DNA from: Cylicocyclus nassatus | Lineage: Eukaryota; Nematoda; Chromadorea; Rhabditida; Strongylidae | DNA length: 64,000 bases | Assembly (NCBI GenBank): GCA_958299035.1 | Contig: CATQJL010000326.1 | Location: forward strand, 124,001-188,000 | Direction of reading: 5' to 3' | The notes under the pieces: generated by a model | Databases searched by the model: none | Told to the model about the DNA's origin: nothing | Seen by the model: the letters and a program-made list of their open reading frames with translations, nothing else | In this document: piece after piece, positions 12,474 through 22,363 of the stretch | Position numbering within the stretch: position 1 is the stretch's first letter | Layout: every line of letters begins with the position of its first letter | Program-made: the position numbers and the translations under genes

Positions 12474-12570
12474 TGACCCGTCAGAGAAGGCATGCCGCAA
12501 TGTTGTAACTGCGAGGGTCCCGCAACGATTCTGCCCCTCTAATCATGGCGAGACGTGCTCCACTCGTTCA

Positions 12571-13371
12571 CTCAGATAATCGCCGGGGGCAGGCGGTCCG
12601 CAAACTAGCGCGTTTCTGCAGGCGGTCAGCAGAATTTTGGGGCGAGGCCAAACCTTCAGCGGGCGGTACTTCCGCGTTCTGCCAGCGGGCAGCAATACAG
12701 AATTTTCTGCGAGCGCTCGTCAAATAATATCTTCCAGCGAGCGCTGGCGAAACTTTTAGCAAGCGCTCGGACTCTTTTTAGGTATTTTCGGGCGTACGTC
12801 GAGCGCAGGTAAGACTCTGTGTGGCAGAGGCGTCACCGTTGGTTTAATTACTCAAGTTTGAGGTACTTTCTCTCAGCGGAAAGTATCGTTCATTCGTTGA
12901 CCGTACGGACTGCCGACCGCGTGGCGACTGCAACGCGTGCCTTCTAAACTTGCGAAAAAGTGACAAGTTGGACCGTGGCTTAAGATGAGAAGAATTCTTT
13001 GTTTCTTTTCTACATTATAAAGATGAGAAGAATCCTCTGATTTCTTTCTATTCATCTTTTCTACGAAAACATCATGCACGCGCAGCGGTCGCCGCGAGGT
13101 CAGCAGTCGTTACGGTCAACGAATAAACGATACCTGGGGGTTGCGCGGTCCTTCACAAAGGAACGTGCGACCCTCGAAATTTTTGCATATTCTCGCGGAA
13201 AGCGCAGCTAATCCATAAAGAAACCGCGATTGTTCTTCAAGCATTCGTCTTTAATTTTGCCAACTTTCTTCCAAATTTCTGCAAGCGGGCCGCAAAAAAT
13301 CAACGAACTATTTTTCCGGTGCGCGCTTGCTCAAAATTCGCATGGCCGCCTGCCCCCGGCGGTCATCTGAG
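12571..13371 (+). mobile_element. Family A TIR element, copy A4 (most complete)
   Basis: Both termini are present: CTCAGATAATCGCC...GGCGGTCATCTGAG, an inverted repeat of about 25 bp including GGGGGCAGGCGG. It carries a nested 245-bp TA-flanked MITE at 12886. Without that insert it is about 556 bp, close to A3 at 586 bp. Non-coding. Superfamily unassigned because no convincing target duplication is visible. Confidence 0.8.
12886..13130. mobile_element. TA-flanked MITE nested in A4 (family Q, copy 1)
   Basis: Termini are TCGTTCATTCGTTGACCG and its inverted partner, with TA outside both ends. Copy A3 shows the uninterrupted host sequence (CAGCGGAAAGTACCTGGGG on the minus strand near 8120), so the insertion with TA duplication is directly visible. 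The interior contains a GAAGAATYCTYTG motif repeated twice. Confidence 0.85.
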
Positions 13372-13511
13372 CAGATTCAAATGGGGGCCTTGGAAAATGG
13401 TGGATCGCCATTTTCGCGCTCTTCTAGGGGATTTTTGAGATCAGTGCCTCGAATTACCCCTGGTAAGCAAAGAAACTTCAAGTCGAGAAATTGCCGAGCC
13501 GCTGCTTTTGA

Positions 13512-15112
13512 GGATCGTTCAGTCCGCGCCGGTACCCGTCCAAACCCGCCCTAATACGTCCGAATCCGTCCAAACCCGCCGAATACGACCGAACACGTCC
13601 AAATCCGCCCGAACCGCCCGAACGCCGGAACTGCCAACGCGCAGGAGACTTGCCTGCAAACTGGCATATTGGAGCACGCATGAAACACTGCGCACGTTGT
13701 GCATATAACTTAGTCACAAGTAACTCGACGTCACATAATTTCATCTGCATCGAGAAATTCACCCGCTAAAAAACGTTGACGCAACATCGAAGGTGGAAAC
13801 ACAAAGAATGTAGATAGATGGAATTGGAAAACCTGAAGACAAAGCACCAGGCCAAACACAAATTCGATTGATTCTTGTAATAGCCGTGTATCATTCATTC
13901 TACGATTAGGAGAAGCGAGATCGCATTGTACACATTGTCTAAACAAGCTTAATCGTGTACTGAGCAGGTTTATACTTGTCATTTTTCTCGTCCAGGTTTC
14001 TTAACTCTTTGGAAACAGCGAAGAACAAACTGAAACATGTTAAAACAATGTCCGCAATGCGGTCACGCGTCTCCTAGTCACAGAATAGATAATAGCTATA
14101 AACAGGGTCAAGCAAGGGGTGCGGCACACGATCGCTGGTTACGACCCCCCCCCCTGATTGCTGTCTTAATAGACCCCCCCCCCTGAATTATATACCTAAG
14201 ATAGCACTACCTGAAGGCCCTGTCACACATAACGGGCAACATGTCCATAATAAGCATGTCAATTAACCCCTGTAGACAAAGTTTGAGCGAATTCTGAAGA
14301 TTCAAGATACTGGGCTACCTAAGTGAAATGGTCATTTTCCAACATGATTAACTTTGTTTCAAAGGTGAAATAGCTATCCGTTAATTTGTTTTTTGCACTC
14401 AAGACAAAGCACTACTCCTTCTTTGTATCTTAGAAATCCCGCTTCAAAAACCTCCAAACTTTGGCCTTGTAGATTCCATAGGAATGTTTTGAGCCTGATT
14501 CGTCTTCTTAGCTCTGAGTAATAGTTGGTGAAAGCACAGCCATTGAAAGCGAAAAATGGGAAAAACGAGGTTTTGGTTGGCTTCTAATTCCACAGTTTGG
14601 AGGTCTTTTGAAGCGGAATTTCTGAGCTGGACAAAGAAGGAGTAGTGCTTTGTCTTGAGTGCAAAAACGGATAGCTAATTCACCTTTGAAACAAAGTTAA
14701 CCATGTTGGAATATGACCATTTCACTTGGGTAGCCTAGTATCTTGAATCTTCAGAATTCGCTCACACTGTCTACAGGGATTAATTGACATGCTAATTATA
14801 GATATGACACGAATATCATGTTATCACTATTATCAGATTACCCAACTACGACTCCCTCCCCTTTTGACTCCTCAATACGACCCTCCAGGTGTGGCGTGCC
14901 ACACCCCACGCTTGACTCTGGTTATAAATGACAATATGTAACGTCGAGCTACTTGACTAGAAATATATGCACAACGTGCGCAGTGTTTCACGCGTGCTTC
15001 AATATGCCAATTTGCAGGCAAGTCTCCTGCGCGTTGGCACTTTCGGTGTTCGGACGAGTTTGGGCGGATTCGGACGTATTCGGGCGGATTTGGACGGGTA
15101 TCGGCGCGGTCA
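13512..15112. mobile_element. Family G inverted-repeat element interrupted by H2
   Basis: The left arm ATCGTTCAGTCCGCGCC then GGTACCCGTCC pairs with the inverted GGACGGGTATCGGCGCGG at the right. Both arms have degenerate CCGAATACGTCC-like units and the ATTGGAGCACGC block. The same element, without an insertion, is at 31818-32082 in kinase intron 6. About 360 bp (13736-14094) is extra relative to that copy and is not identified. Confidence 0.65.
14103..14920. mobile_element. hAT-like foldback element H2
   Basis: Begins CAGGGTCAAGCAAGGGG and ends CCCCACGCTTGACTCTG. The flanks GCTATAAA and GTTATAAA are an 8-bp duplication with one mismatch. The arms, about 350 bp each, pair around AACATGATTAACTTTGTTTC / GAAACAAAGTTAACCATGTT. 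It lacks the loop hairpin seen in H1 and H3. It lies inside the family G element. Non-coding, with C runs next to both ends. Confidence 0.8.
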
Positions 15113-15290
15113 GAATGATCCCTTAGCAAAATAACGGCCTCTAATGGCCCATAACTTCGCCCATATAGGCGCAAGCAGATATGGAATACAGATTCGAAGT
15201 CAGCGTTTTATGCTGCATCTAATGGTATGCAGGTTGTTTGGATTGGCCACTTCGACTTCTGACCATTCCCTCGTGAGCAGTCCTTTTGCA
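15113..15290 (-). repeat. Family F arm fragment
   Basis: The reverse complement of the 11100-11208 block: TGCATCTAATGGTATGCAGG, GGATTGGCCACTTCGAC and GACCATTCCCTCGTGAG. It directly adjoins the right end of the G element, the same F-G neighbourhood as in kinase intron 6. Confidence 0.6.
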
Positions 15291-15749
15291 AACTGATGCA
15301 ATATTTTATATATCTTCAGCATGTTTTTTTTAATTACTGAATATATTTTCTGACGTGATCAAATTTTATAATCGGCTAATTAGACCTCGTAAACCACGAA
15401 TTTTCTGATCAGCCTAGATACCATTTGATGCAGTTTTTCTCCTCTTCCCAGCAATTGCCTTTTTTTGGCGAGAAACGCGAAAATTGCGAGAAAAACGCAG
15501 CATTTCATGATTTCACGAGTGCGCACTGACCCCTGAGTTTCCTCTTCATATTTTAAACCGACAATCGCTCATTTAACTCGTAAAATTAGTGATAGTAATA
15601 ACTGAGCTAAAACCTCAGATTTCTGCCGGTACCGCGAGTAAGGGCAGAATAAGTGAGTTATACGAACCGAAGTTAGTCTTCAAAAATATATTCAGAAGCC
15701 CTTCAGCGTTCTTCTCCCGCGAGAGCAAGACTCGCTCATCGCTTTTTTT
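15291..15749. other. No gene recognised
   Basis: AT-rich sequence with short frames only and no identified repeat partner. Confidence 0.4.
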
Positions 15750-17260
15750 AGAGGCAGAAGGAGGTTTTTCAAATACAGTGACCGCCAAAAATTTGCGGAC
15801 AAGTCGGCCTCCTTTTTTCATCGCTCATTTTCAGATGGAAAACAAAGATGAAAAAATGATTGGATTGCATTTGGTGATAGAGCTCATCAAGAGCTACAAA
15901 CCAAATATTGCGCTTTCTGGAAAGCACATACTATAAAAATTTTGCAAATCTTTTTCTAAAGAAAGTCCGAAAATGGCCGAGCCACAATATCGCGGGCAAT
16001 AATTCCTCGGACGCGAAAATTTTTTTTAGGTCTTTTCTTGGGTCAAAAACGGTAGTTTTCCAGACAGGTAAGCATACTGTATTGTAGAGCTCATTGAGGA
16101 CAATAATAGGTTAGTGGTTACTTCCAAAAAAAACCCAAGCTTGAATTTTGTTTTGATTTTTTTTCACAAACAACTTCTGATTATTGTCCATGTTCGGCCA
16201 TCCTTGAACCTTGGCATGGCTTGTCACTTGATGGATGTGTGATTGAGCGGTCGACCAAGATGGTAACACTGTTTACTGTGGTACAATGGCCTACATTTCG
16301 GCGCTGTCACCTTCGTCAGAGCGTGGAAGTCAAAGTCATCAGCATCTATTCCCTCAGACATACAAAAGGCTCAAAGTATTATTCGAGAAAAGCCAATGAA
16401 AACCTAGTCAGGGTAACAATAGCAGCACTAACCTTAGCCAGAAGCAAAAACGGAAGTCGGAAGACATTCTAGTTACCTTCTTCAAGCCAAATATCTTTAC
16501 ATGAAACGTATTCAAGACATTCCAGCAAGGTTATTTGGATAAAATGAATGCTCTTTGCCATCCATTATGCATCGGACGTGTGCTGCTGAGTTTCTTTGCC
16601 GAAAATGGCTTTCGACAGTGCGTGCACACAACCCCACCTGCACCTCACAAGCCCGCAAAGCGGTGCAAGTCAGTGGTGAGGTGCAGGTGGAGTCGTGTAC
16701 ACGCACTGTCGAGCGCCATTTTCAGCAAAGAAACTCACCAGCACACGTCCGATGCATAAAGGATGGCAAAGTGCATTCATTTTATCCGAATAGCCTTGTT
16801 GGAATATCTTGAATAGGTCTCCATGTAAGGAAATTTGGCTTGAAGAAGGTAATTAGAAGTTGTTTGTGAAAAAAAAATTCAAGCTTGGGTTTTTTTTGGA
16901 ATTCACTATCCGATTATTGTCCTCGATGAGCTCTACAATATAGTATGCTTACCTGTCCGGAAAACTATTTTTTTTACCCTTTTTGAAAAGACCTAAGAAA
17001 ATTTTCGCGCTTGAGGAATTTTTGTCCGACATTGTGACGCGGCCATTTTCGGACTTTTTTTAGGAAAAGATTTTCAAAATTTTTATAGTACATGCTTTCC
17101 AGAAAGCCCGATGTGTGTGTTGTAGCTTTTGATGAGCTCTATCACCAAATGCAATCCAATCATTTTTCCATCTTTGTTTTCCATCTGAACATAAGCGATG
17201 AAAAAAGGAGGGCGACTTGTCCGCAACTTTTTGGCGGTCACTGTGTATGCCTCTAAAGGT
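15750..17260. mobile_element. Foldback element L (about 1.5 kb)
   Basis: The arms pair over about 600 bp. Outer landmarks are AAAAAGGAGG / CCTCCTTTTTTCATCGC, ATTGGATTGCATTTGGTGAT, TATAGTACATGCTTTCC and GCATACT.TATTGTAGAGCTC. Inner landmarks are CTTCTTCAAGCCAAAT and ATCGGACGTGTGCTG. The centre is near 16655 at CACCTGCACCTCAC and its complement. The left arm is interrupted by a 292-bp block. Reading frames in the arms mirror each other and are not conserved, so no gene is called. Confidence 0.75.
16179..16470. mobile_element. Unidentified insertion in the left arm of foldback L
   Basis: The right arm of L reads through the site without this block. TTCT occurs at both edges, a possible short target duplication. 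The insert has no clear terminal inverted repeats. Its origin is unknown. Confidence 0.55.
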
Positions 17261-19460
17261 GAGTTTTCGCCAGTCAAGTTAAAAAAATTTTTATGAAACG
17301 AAAATTTTTCCGTTGAAATATCTTTCTGTCAAAAGACCCTGAGCTTCTCCCGGGCGCTCTCTCATTGTTTTTCTGATTGAGGCCAGAAGTAGGGTTTTCC
17401 GGGGCATATGCTCACAAAGGTGGATTTTTCCTCAGATCAAGTGGAAAAACCATAAAACGAAGGTCTTCTTGCAAAAACCTGTATGTTCTTTTTCGAAAAG
17501 ACCAGGAATGATATCCACGAAAGTCCCCGCGAAATGTGCTTTTCGTGCGAATAAAATGGACTTAGTCCATGCGGTGCGATAGGATATCGCATTCGCGAAT
17601 CCATTCATTCCATACAAAACTTCTTCAGCAACCCTTTCTTCAACTTGCCTTAACCTGTTTACTCACTCTTGCAAACTCATTTCCACCAAGTGGTTGATTT
17701 CTGACTAGGCTGACCTAATATTACAATGTCAGTCACGTGAATTTTTTATTCTTTCCCACTTCGTTACACCTCACAAAATACCATTCATTATCGATGACTT
17801 GCATCTAAATTACTTCTAATTGTAAGAATGAAATTCATAGAATATCCGGGACCTGCGCTTCTCGAGACTTCTACGGATCTGCATTGAATCAAATTCGTAT
17901 GTAGTTTCTGCGGAACGCAAACTTTGGCTAGACTTTCACTGCAGCCTGTGAACCAAAATGCTTATCAGAAAACCTTGTACTACACCACAACTCAAAAGGT
18001 TTTTAAGTCGGAAACAATACGAATCTGCAAAAAATCACTTCGCAAATTTTATACTCTAGCTCTTCTTTGTCTCTCAGCACTAATGTTTACATCTCTAAGT
18101 AGCTAAATGTATGGACTACTGCTAGTAGGAATTTTTTCACAGAAATTTTCTTGCTAGCTAGCGCCACTTCAGTAATTCTTGCGACCAAACTCAAAATCGC
18201 GTTTGAAATGCCGTCTTTGGGGTTCGGTTCTGCGAGATTAGTCAAAAGATAGCTTCAGTAATTATAGTGAAACGCAAATCTTTTTTATTTTTAAATACAG
18301 ATCATGAATTTAGTTTTGGTTGATGATTTGAAGAATTAACAAACTTTATTTGATTTACATAGGAATTTTCGCATCGACCTGACATCTGGAAGCATTTGAG
18401 TTTGTTTGTTAGCTAATATTTTGGTGAATTTAACCTTCTTCCATGGTTTTTATAGCGTCTCTATGAGTTTAGAAAGAAACACTTATTTCAGACTTCATAA
18501 AAGACATAAAACTTTTTCTACTCGCTGATTACCTTAAAATAGGCTAAGGAACACCTTCTCAAAAAATCGCCATCAAAAATGTGCAAAAAGGTCAAAAATG
18601 GGCTTAGTCCCAGCTCACCTTGCTGCTGGGAGCAAAATGGGCTTTTAAGTCCATTTAAAATGGAGGTAAATCCCATTTTGCCCCATTCTAAATGGACTTT
18701 TGACGTCATCATTTCGCAAGCGAGAGTTCAGGTAGGGTTGAATCATTTTCATTTCACCGCTTTGCCTCGTGGTTGCGATGGGATGAATATTTTTGGATAA
18801 CGCGAGTGAAAGCAGATTCCGACCACTCTTCACCGCGAACGAATAAAATGGGGTTTGAAAGTCTATTTTCCTCCATTATGGACTTTCGTGGATATCATTC
18901 CAGGGCTCGCTCATTTACTTTCTTTATAGGGGCGGGGTAGGGTTTTTTCGAAGTACATGCTATCAAGAGTGGATTTCATCAGACTGACAATTAGAGTTAG
19001 CTTTAAACTACGGCATACTATGGCATGGAACTCGAATAAAGCCAAAGCAGTGAACAACCTGGTACAAAACGCCCTAGTGATGGAAGAAAGGAAGGGAAAC
19101 GTGGCCATGAATCTCTACAGAAACCAACTCAGAGTGCTTAGAGAGCAGGGCTCGGTACGAGCTGGCACCAGGGAAATTTCAAAACGAAGTCGCGTTTGAT
19201 CTTGAAAATTTCGTACGAAGTCCCCTTTGACTTGTTCTGCAGACACGTCATTATTTTTAGATTGTGTAAAAGTGTGTAGTAGGTTTTTGTACATGCTGAT
19301 TTCATGGAACAACTTTTCACAGCTTCCCGAGCTTTTTAAATGGTTGAATCACATCTTGAGAAGCAGAAAAGCCGATTTTTCGACTGCGGAGAAGAACGAG
19401 TAATTTTCAGATGGTGATAAAACGCTGAAAAAACCATTATGAAATTGTTTCTTCTTTGTA
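17261..19460. other. No gene; patchy dispersed repeats
   Basis: Blocks around 17340-17440 and 18905-18995 are direct relatives (TAGGGTTTT, CATATGCTCA / ACATGCTATCA, GTGGATTT..CTCAGA). GGAATGATATCCACGAAAGTCC at 17504 is inverted at 18883. Around 18600-18720 there are short pairs built on CCATTTAAAATGG. No coding frame could be supported. Confidence 0.45.
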
Positions 19461-20065
19461 TGTAAAACTTTTACAGTGTAGATACATTTTATGTAAAAAA
19501 ATGAAAACTTATGTGAGCAAAGTGTCGGTGCCAGCTCAGCTGGCACCCAGCTGGCACGGTTCCAGCTAATTCAGAAAAAAGTTCAGCACAGCTTTCATTC
19601 ACATAAATTTTCATAAATTTTTGGGCCATACTTCGGGTCTCCCAACGCGCATGCACACACCAAATTTGGTGTCATACCATTGCGTTTTGGCTAAAAATAG
19701 CGCTTTTTTTTTGATGGAAGCATGCCGGTGGCATGCCGGCGGCATTCTTGCGGCTCTTCTTCGCCCCGGACCCCAGAAAAATGACATATGCTTTTTTTTC
19801 GCCCTAAGAACGATATCCAGCTTGACCCGGTGCCAGCTGTGCCAAGCTCTGTGATAGAGTGGTGAGAGTTTGAAGAAGTAATCAAATTGACTAGGATCCT
19901 TGGGAGCTTTTGAAGTACTCGTACCTATAGTTACAAATGGCTGCGAAGAGCGCGTCACATGATCCAATGCAAACTTGACCGGCGCGCAGGACGTTTGGTG
20001 TCGGAGCGCGCAATTCAGGCACAGATGTCTATTATTTGAGCTGCATAGGCTAACCAGTGAGGATC
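19461..20065. repeat. Dispersed non-coding repeats
   Basis: 19461-19622 is a relative of the 6019 hairpin with an inserted GGTGCCAGCTCAGCTGGCACC palindrome-like core. 19930-20060 is an inverted relative of 21780-21900; both have GACGCGCTCTTCGCAGCC. A minus-strand frame of 160 codons crosses both repeats and resembles nothing known. Confidence 0.5.
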
Positions 20066-20735
20066 TTGATCGATGACAGCTTATCAATGTCATGGAACGA
20101 GCTGGTGAGGATGTCGTTGAACCAGTGGCAACAAGTTGACGATGAACTAGCTAGAGATTGTACATGATTGCCCTTTTTCTACGAAATTTTTGCTTGAACT
20201 TTCTTGTACAACCTTTTTGATAGCAAGATTGGGCAGCACGACTCCGTTTCTTGATGCTAAGGGTTGAAGCCCTGTATAGGCCCGTAGTTTCTGCGTTTGC
20301 TTGAGTTTCAAAGAGTTGTTTCTTTTGTTTCAATCTGGTTACCTTGTTGCGTACTCACGATGAACAAATTCAGGATCTACTCCTTTCATATAGTAAATGG
20401 AAAGTATCTGCAAATTCTGAGGAAATCTATAACAACCATGAAAGGTGGACTGTTTGTTCAACAAGTCAGGCTTCTTTTCATCTGTCACAAAAATGAAGGT
20501 CAGAGACACCGAGTCTTTTTTGGTCATAACATCATGGAAAGCAGTTTTATCTTCAGTGCGTCGCAATAGCTAACTTTTGATTCAACTCTGTGTCTTAGAT
20601 AAGGCCGCTCGCGCCTGCGACGCACCTGCGTCTCTCTCGCGCGAGTGCTCTCTGACCATTACCTAGCTTTAATTAGGTAACGAAGCTCCGCCTTTCCGAA
20701 GCCAAGCCAGTTGAACCAAATGGTACCTAAGGGAA
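20066..20735. other. No gene recognised
   Basis: Non-coding. The end (20600-20700) has CTCTCGCGCGAG and GTAACGAAGCTCCGCC motifs, related to the foldback at 33968. Confidence 0.4.
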
Positions 20736-20915
20736 CGGCCATAGGTTGCCAGCAACGGTTGTCGCTGTTGCCGGTGTTGTCGGGGTCAAAGACAGTTTAG
20801 AGAGCGCACGAAACGCGGAGGATATCAAGAGGTCCTACAACGACCGGCAACCTCAGCAACCCCGACAACACTGACTACACCGACAACACCGACAACGGTT
20901 GTCGGTGTTGTGAAG
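20736..20915. repeat. GTTGTCGGT minisatellite / hairpin
   Basis: Several degenerate copies of GTTGTCGGTGTTG occur on one strand at 20755-20785 and 20888-20915. Inverted copies (ACACCGACAAC) lie between 20850 and 20890, so the region can fold back. About 60 bp of unrelated DNA lies between the two orientations. Confidence 0.6.
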
Positions 20916-21018
20916 GTGAAGCAAGAGGTATCTGAACCACATATTTCTCACAGGCCGTAGCTGTACTTAAGCTTTTGTACACTTATCCATCTGTGAGACA
21001 ATGAACGAGGACTAAGTA

Positions 21019-21192
21019 TCGTCAATTCGTTGGCCGTACGGACTGCTCAAACGCTACGGACCACGCGCGGCGCGGTTAAAATGTTGCGAGAGCACGATTT
21101 TAACAATGGCGAGTTTGTATCGGAGCAAGCGTTTTACCTCGCGGCGCGTGCTCCGCGGTTATGTCCAGTCCGTACAGTCAACGAATGGACGA
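21019..21192. mobile_element. TA-flanked MITE, family Q copy 2
   Basis: Termini TCGTCAATTCGTTGGCCG and the inverted partner ending GAATGGACGA match Q1 at 12886, and TA flanks both ends. The 174-bp length and GC-rich interior differ from Q1, so the two copies share termini more than interiors. Confidence 0.75.
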
Positions 21193-22010
21193 TAGCGAAA
21201 GTCGAGTGACAATGTAAACTGGAAAGCGTGATAGCGGCCTACCTGAGTCGGAGGTACCTAAGCCTATCTAAGCTGCCGAAATTGACGTACACAGTGATTT
21301 CCACGAACAGTTAAGCTATTTGAAGTCCATCTGAACTTAAAATGCTCATCCGCAAGCTACTACCTATTTTGGGAATAGAAAACTCGTAAACGCTTTGTAT
21401 CTACAAGTTGTAAACATGCTCGAATTGGTTTTATCCAAGTGGTCTATCATCAAAATGAGATATGTCAAAATGTTTTTCAAATCGAAGCGTTTTTGAGTTC
21501 CTAGTCTTTGAATGAATGACACTTACCTCATGGCAGTTGGATCTGCAGCTTTCTTCTTCTTATGGCTGTTGTATAAGAAACATGTTCATTGGAAAGCCCC
21601 CTTTGTTTAGCACAAACAAATCATTACTTTCTTGTCCGCGCTAAGTTCTTGCGGCACCATATTAATGAGAAATAATCTAGATGGCAAGAGATGGAAGGTA
21701 AGATCATTGCACGTCACAACTGCACTTGTTTCTGTGATTCTCCTGCAGAAAGGAGTTGTTTCTCCTTCAGTGGCCCTTGCTTCGCGCTGAAAGTTATAGG
21801 GTGCGCGCGCTTAATCGCCAGGGTTCCCGCGCGGAACAGATTTGCACTGGGACATGGGACGCGCTCTTCGCAGCCATTTGTAGTCTACTACCCTAATTTC
21901 ACGCGTACAAGGCGCAAGGGATTTTTTCCGAAATTGACTAGCACAAATACGCCAAAGAACTTTGCAACCAAAGGACCCTATGCCGTGCTGTATATTGCTT
22001 GAGAGAATCG
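21193..22010. other. No gene; right part is a dispersed repeat hosting the LTR element
   Basis: From about 21780 the sequence is related to 19930-20060 in inverted orientation. AATTTCACGCGTACAAGGCGCA at 21896 is inverted just right of the LTR element near 25928, so the retrotransposon sits in the loop region of an older foldback repeat. Confidence 0.5.
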
Positions 22011-22015
22011 TACGG
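22011..22015. other. Target-site duplication, left copy (TACGG)
   Basis: An identical pentamer follows the 3' LTR at 25855-25859. Five bases is the usual duplication length for BEL/Pao elements. Confidence 0.9.
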
Positions 22016-22197
22016 TGTTCGGCCATTTGCTACGTATTGTGGCCGAACCGACCTATACATTAATCATCCCGCAGTAAAGCGGGCGGGTTCGGGGGTCAAC
22101 GGGGCTCTTCTGTTGTAAGCTTCCTCAGTGTCACAATAAACGTTCATAGCGACGTGTTGTGTTATCTCCCAGTTATAAGTTGCCCTATAGTGGCACA
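22016..22197 (+). repeat. 5' LTR of the BEL/Pao element
   Basis: Starts TG and ends CA. It contains CACAATAAACGTTCATAG, whose AATAAA is a candidate polyadenylation signal. It differs from the 3' copy by a 2-bp insertion in CCCGCAG(TA)AAGCGGG and by one C/T substitution. Confidence 0.93.
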
Positions 22198-22201
22198 ATT
22201 C

Positions 22202-22214
22202 TGGTGCATCGGCC
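22202..22214 (+). other. Primer binding site, probably tRNA-Gly
   Basis: TGGTGCATCGGCC lies 4 bp past the LTR. It is complementary to the expected 3' end of a metazoan tRNA-Gly including its CCA tail. The position is right for minus-strand priming. Confidence 0.65.
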
Positions 22215-22363
22215 AAATTTCTGAGCCACTATCTAGCCCTGCGGTAAGCAGCGCATTAATAGTTTTACCTTTTGTGGAATTGAACTACGACAACGTCTTG
22301 TGCAATGTCGATTTCTTATCATAAAAAACCATTGCTCGCGGCGTACAATCCCTTCAAGGATTT

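Noticed and set aside
15589..15936. 115-codon frame with a mirror image at 17083-17277
   Set aside because: Both are produced by the arms of foldback L. The similarity is DNA-level inverted repetition, not protein conservation.
16221..16472. 83-codon frame within the insertion of foldback L
   Set aside because: No domain recognised, no ATG context or splice evidence, and the block has no other copy in the window for comparison.
19611..20093. 160-codon minus-strand open frame
   Set aside because: It lies across two dispersed repeats and resembles no known protein; the related repeat at 21780-22010 does not keep the frame.
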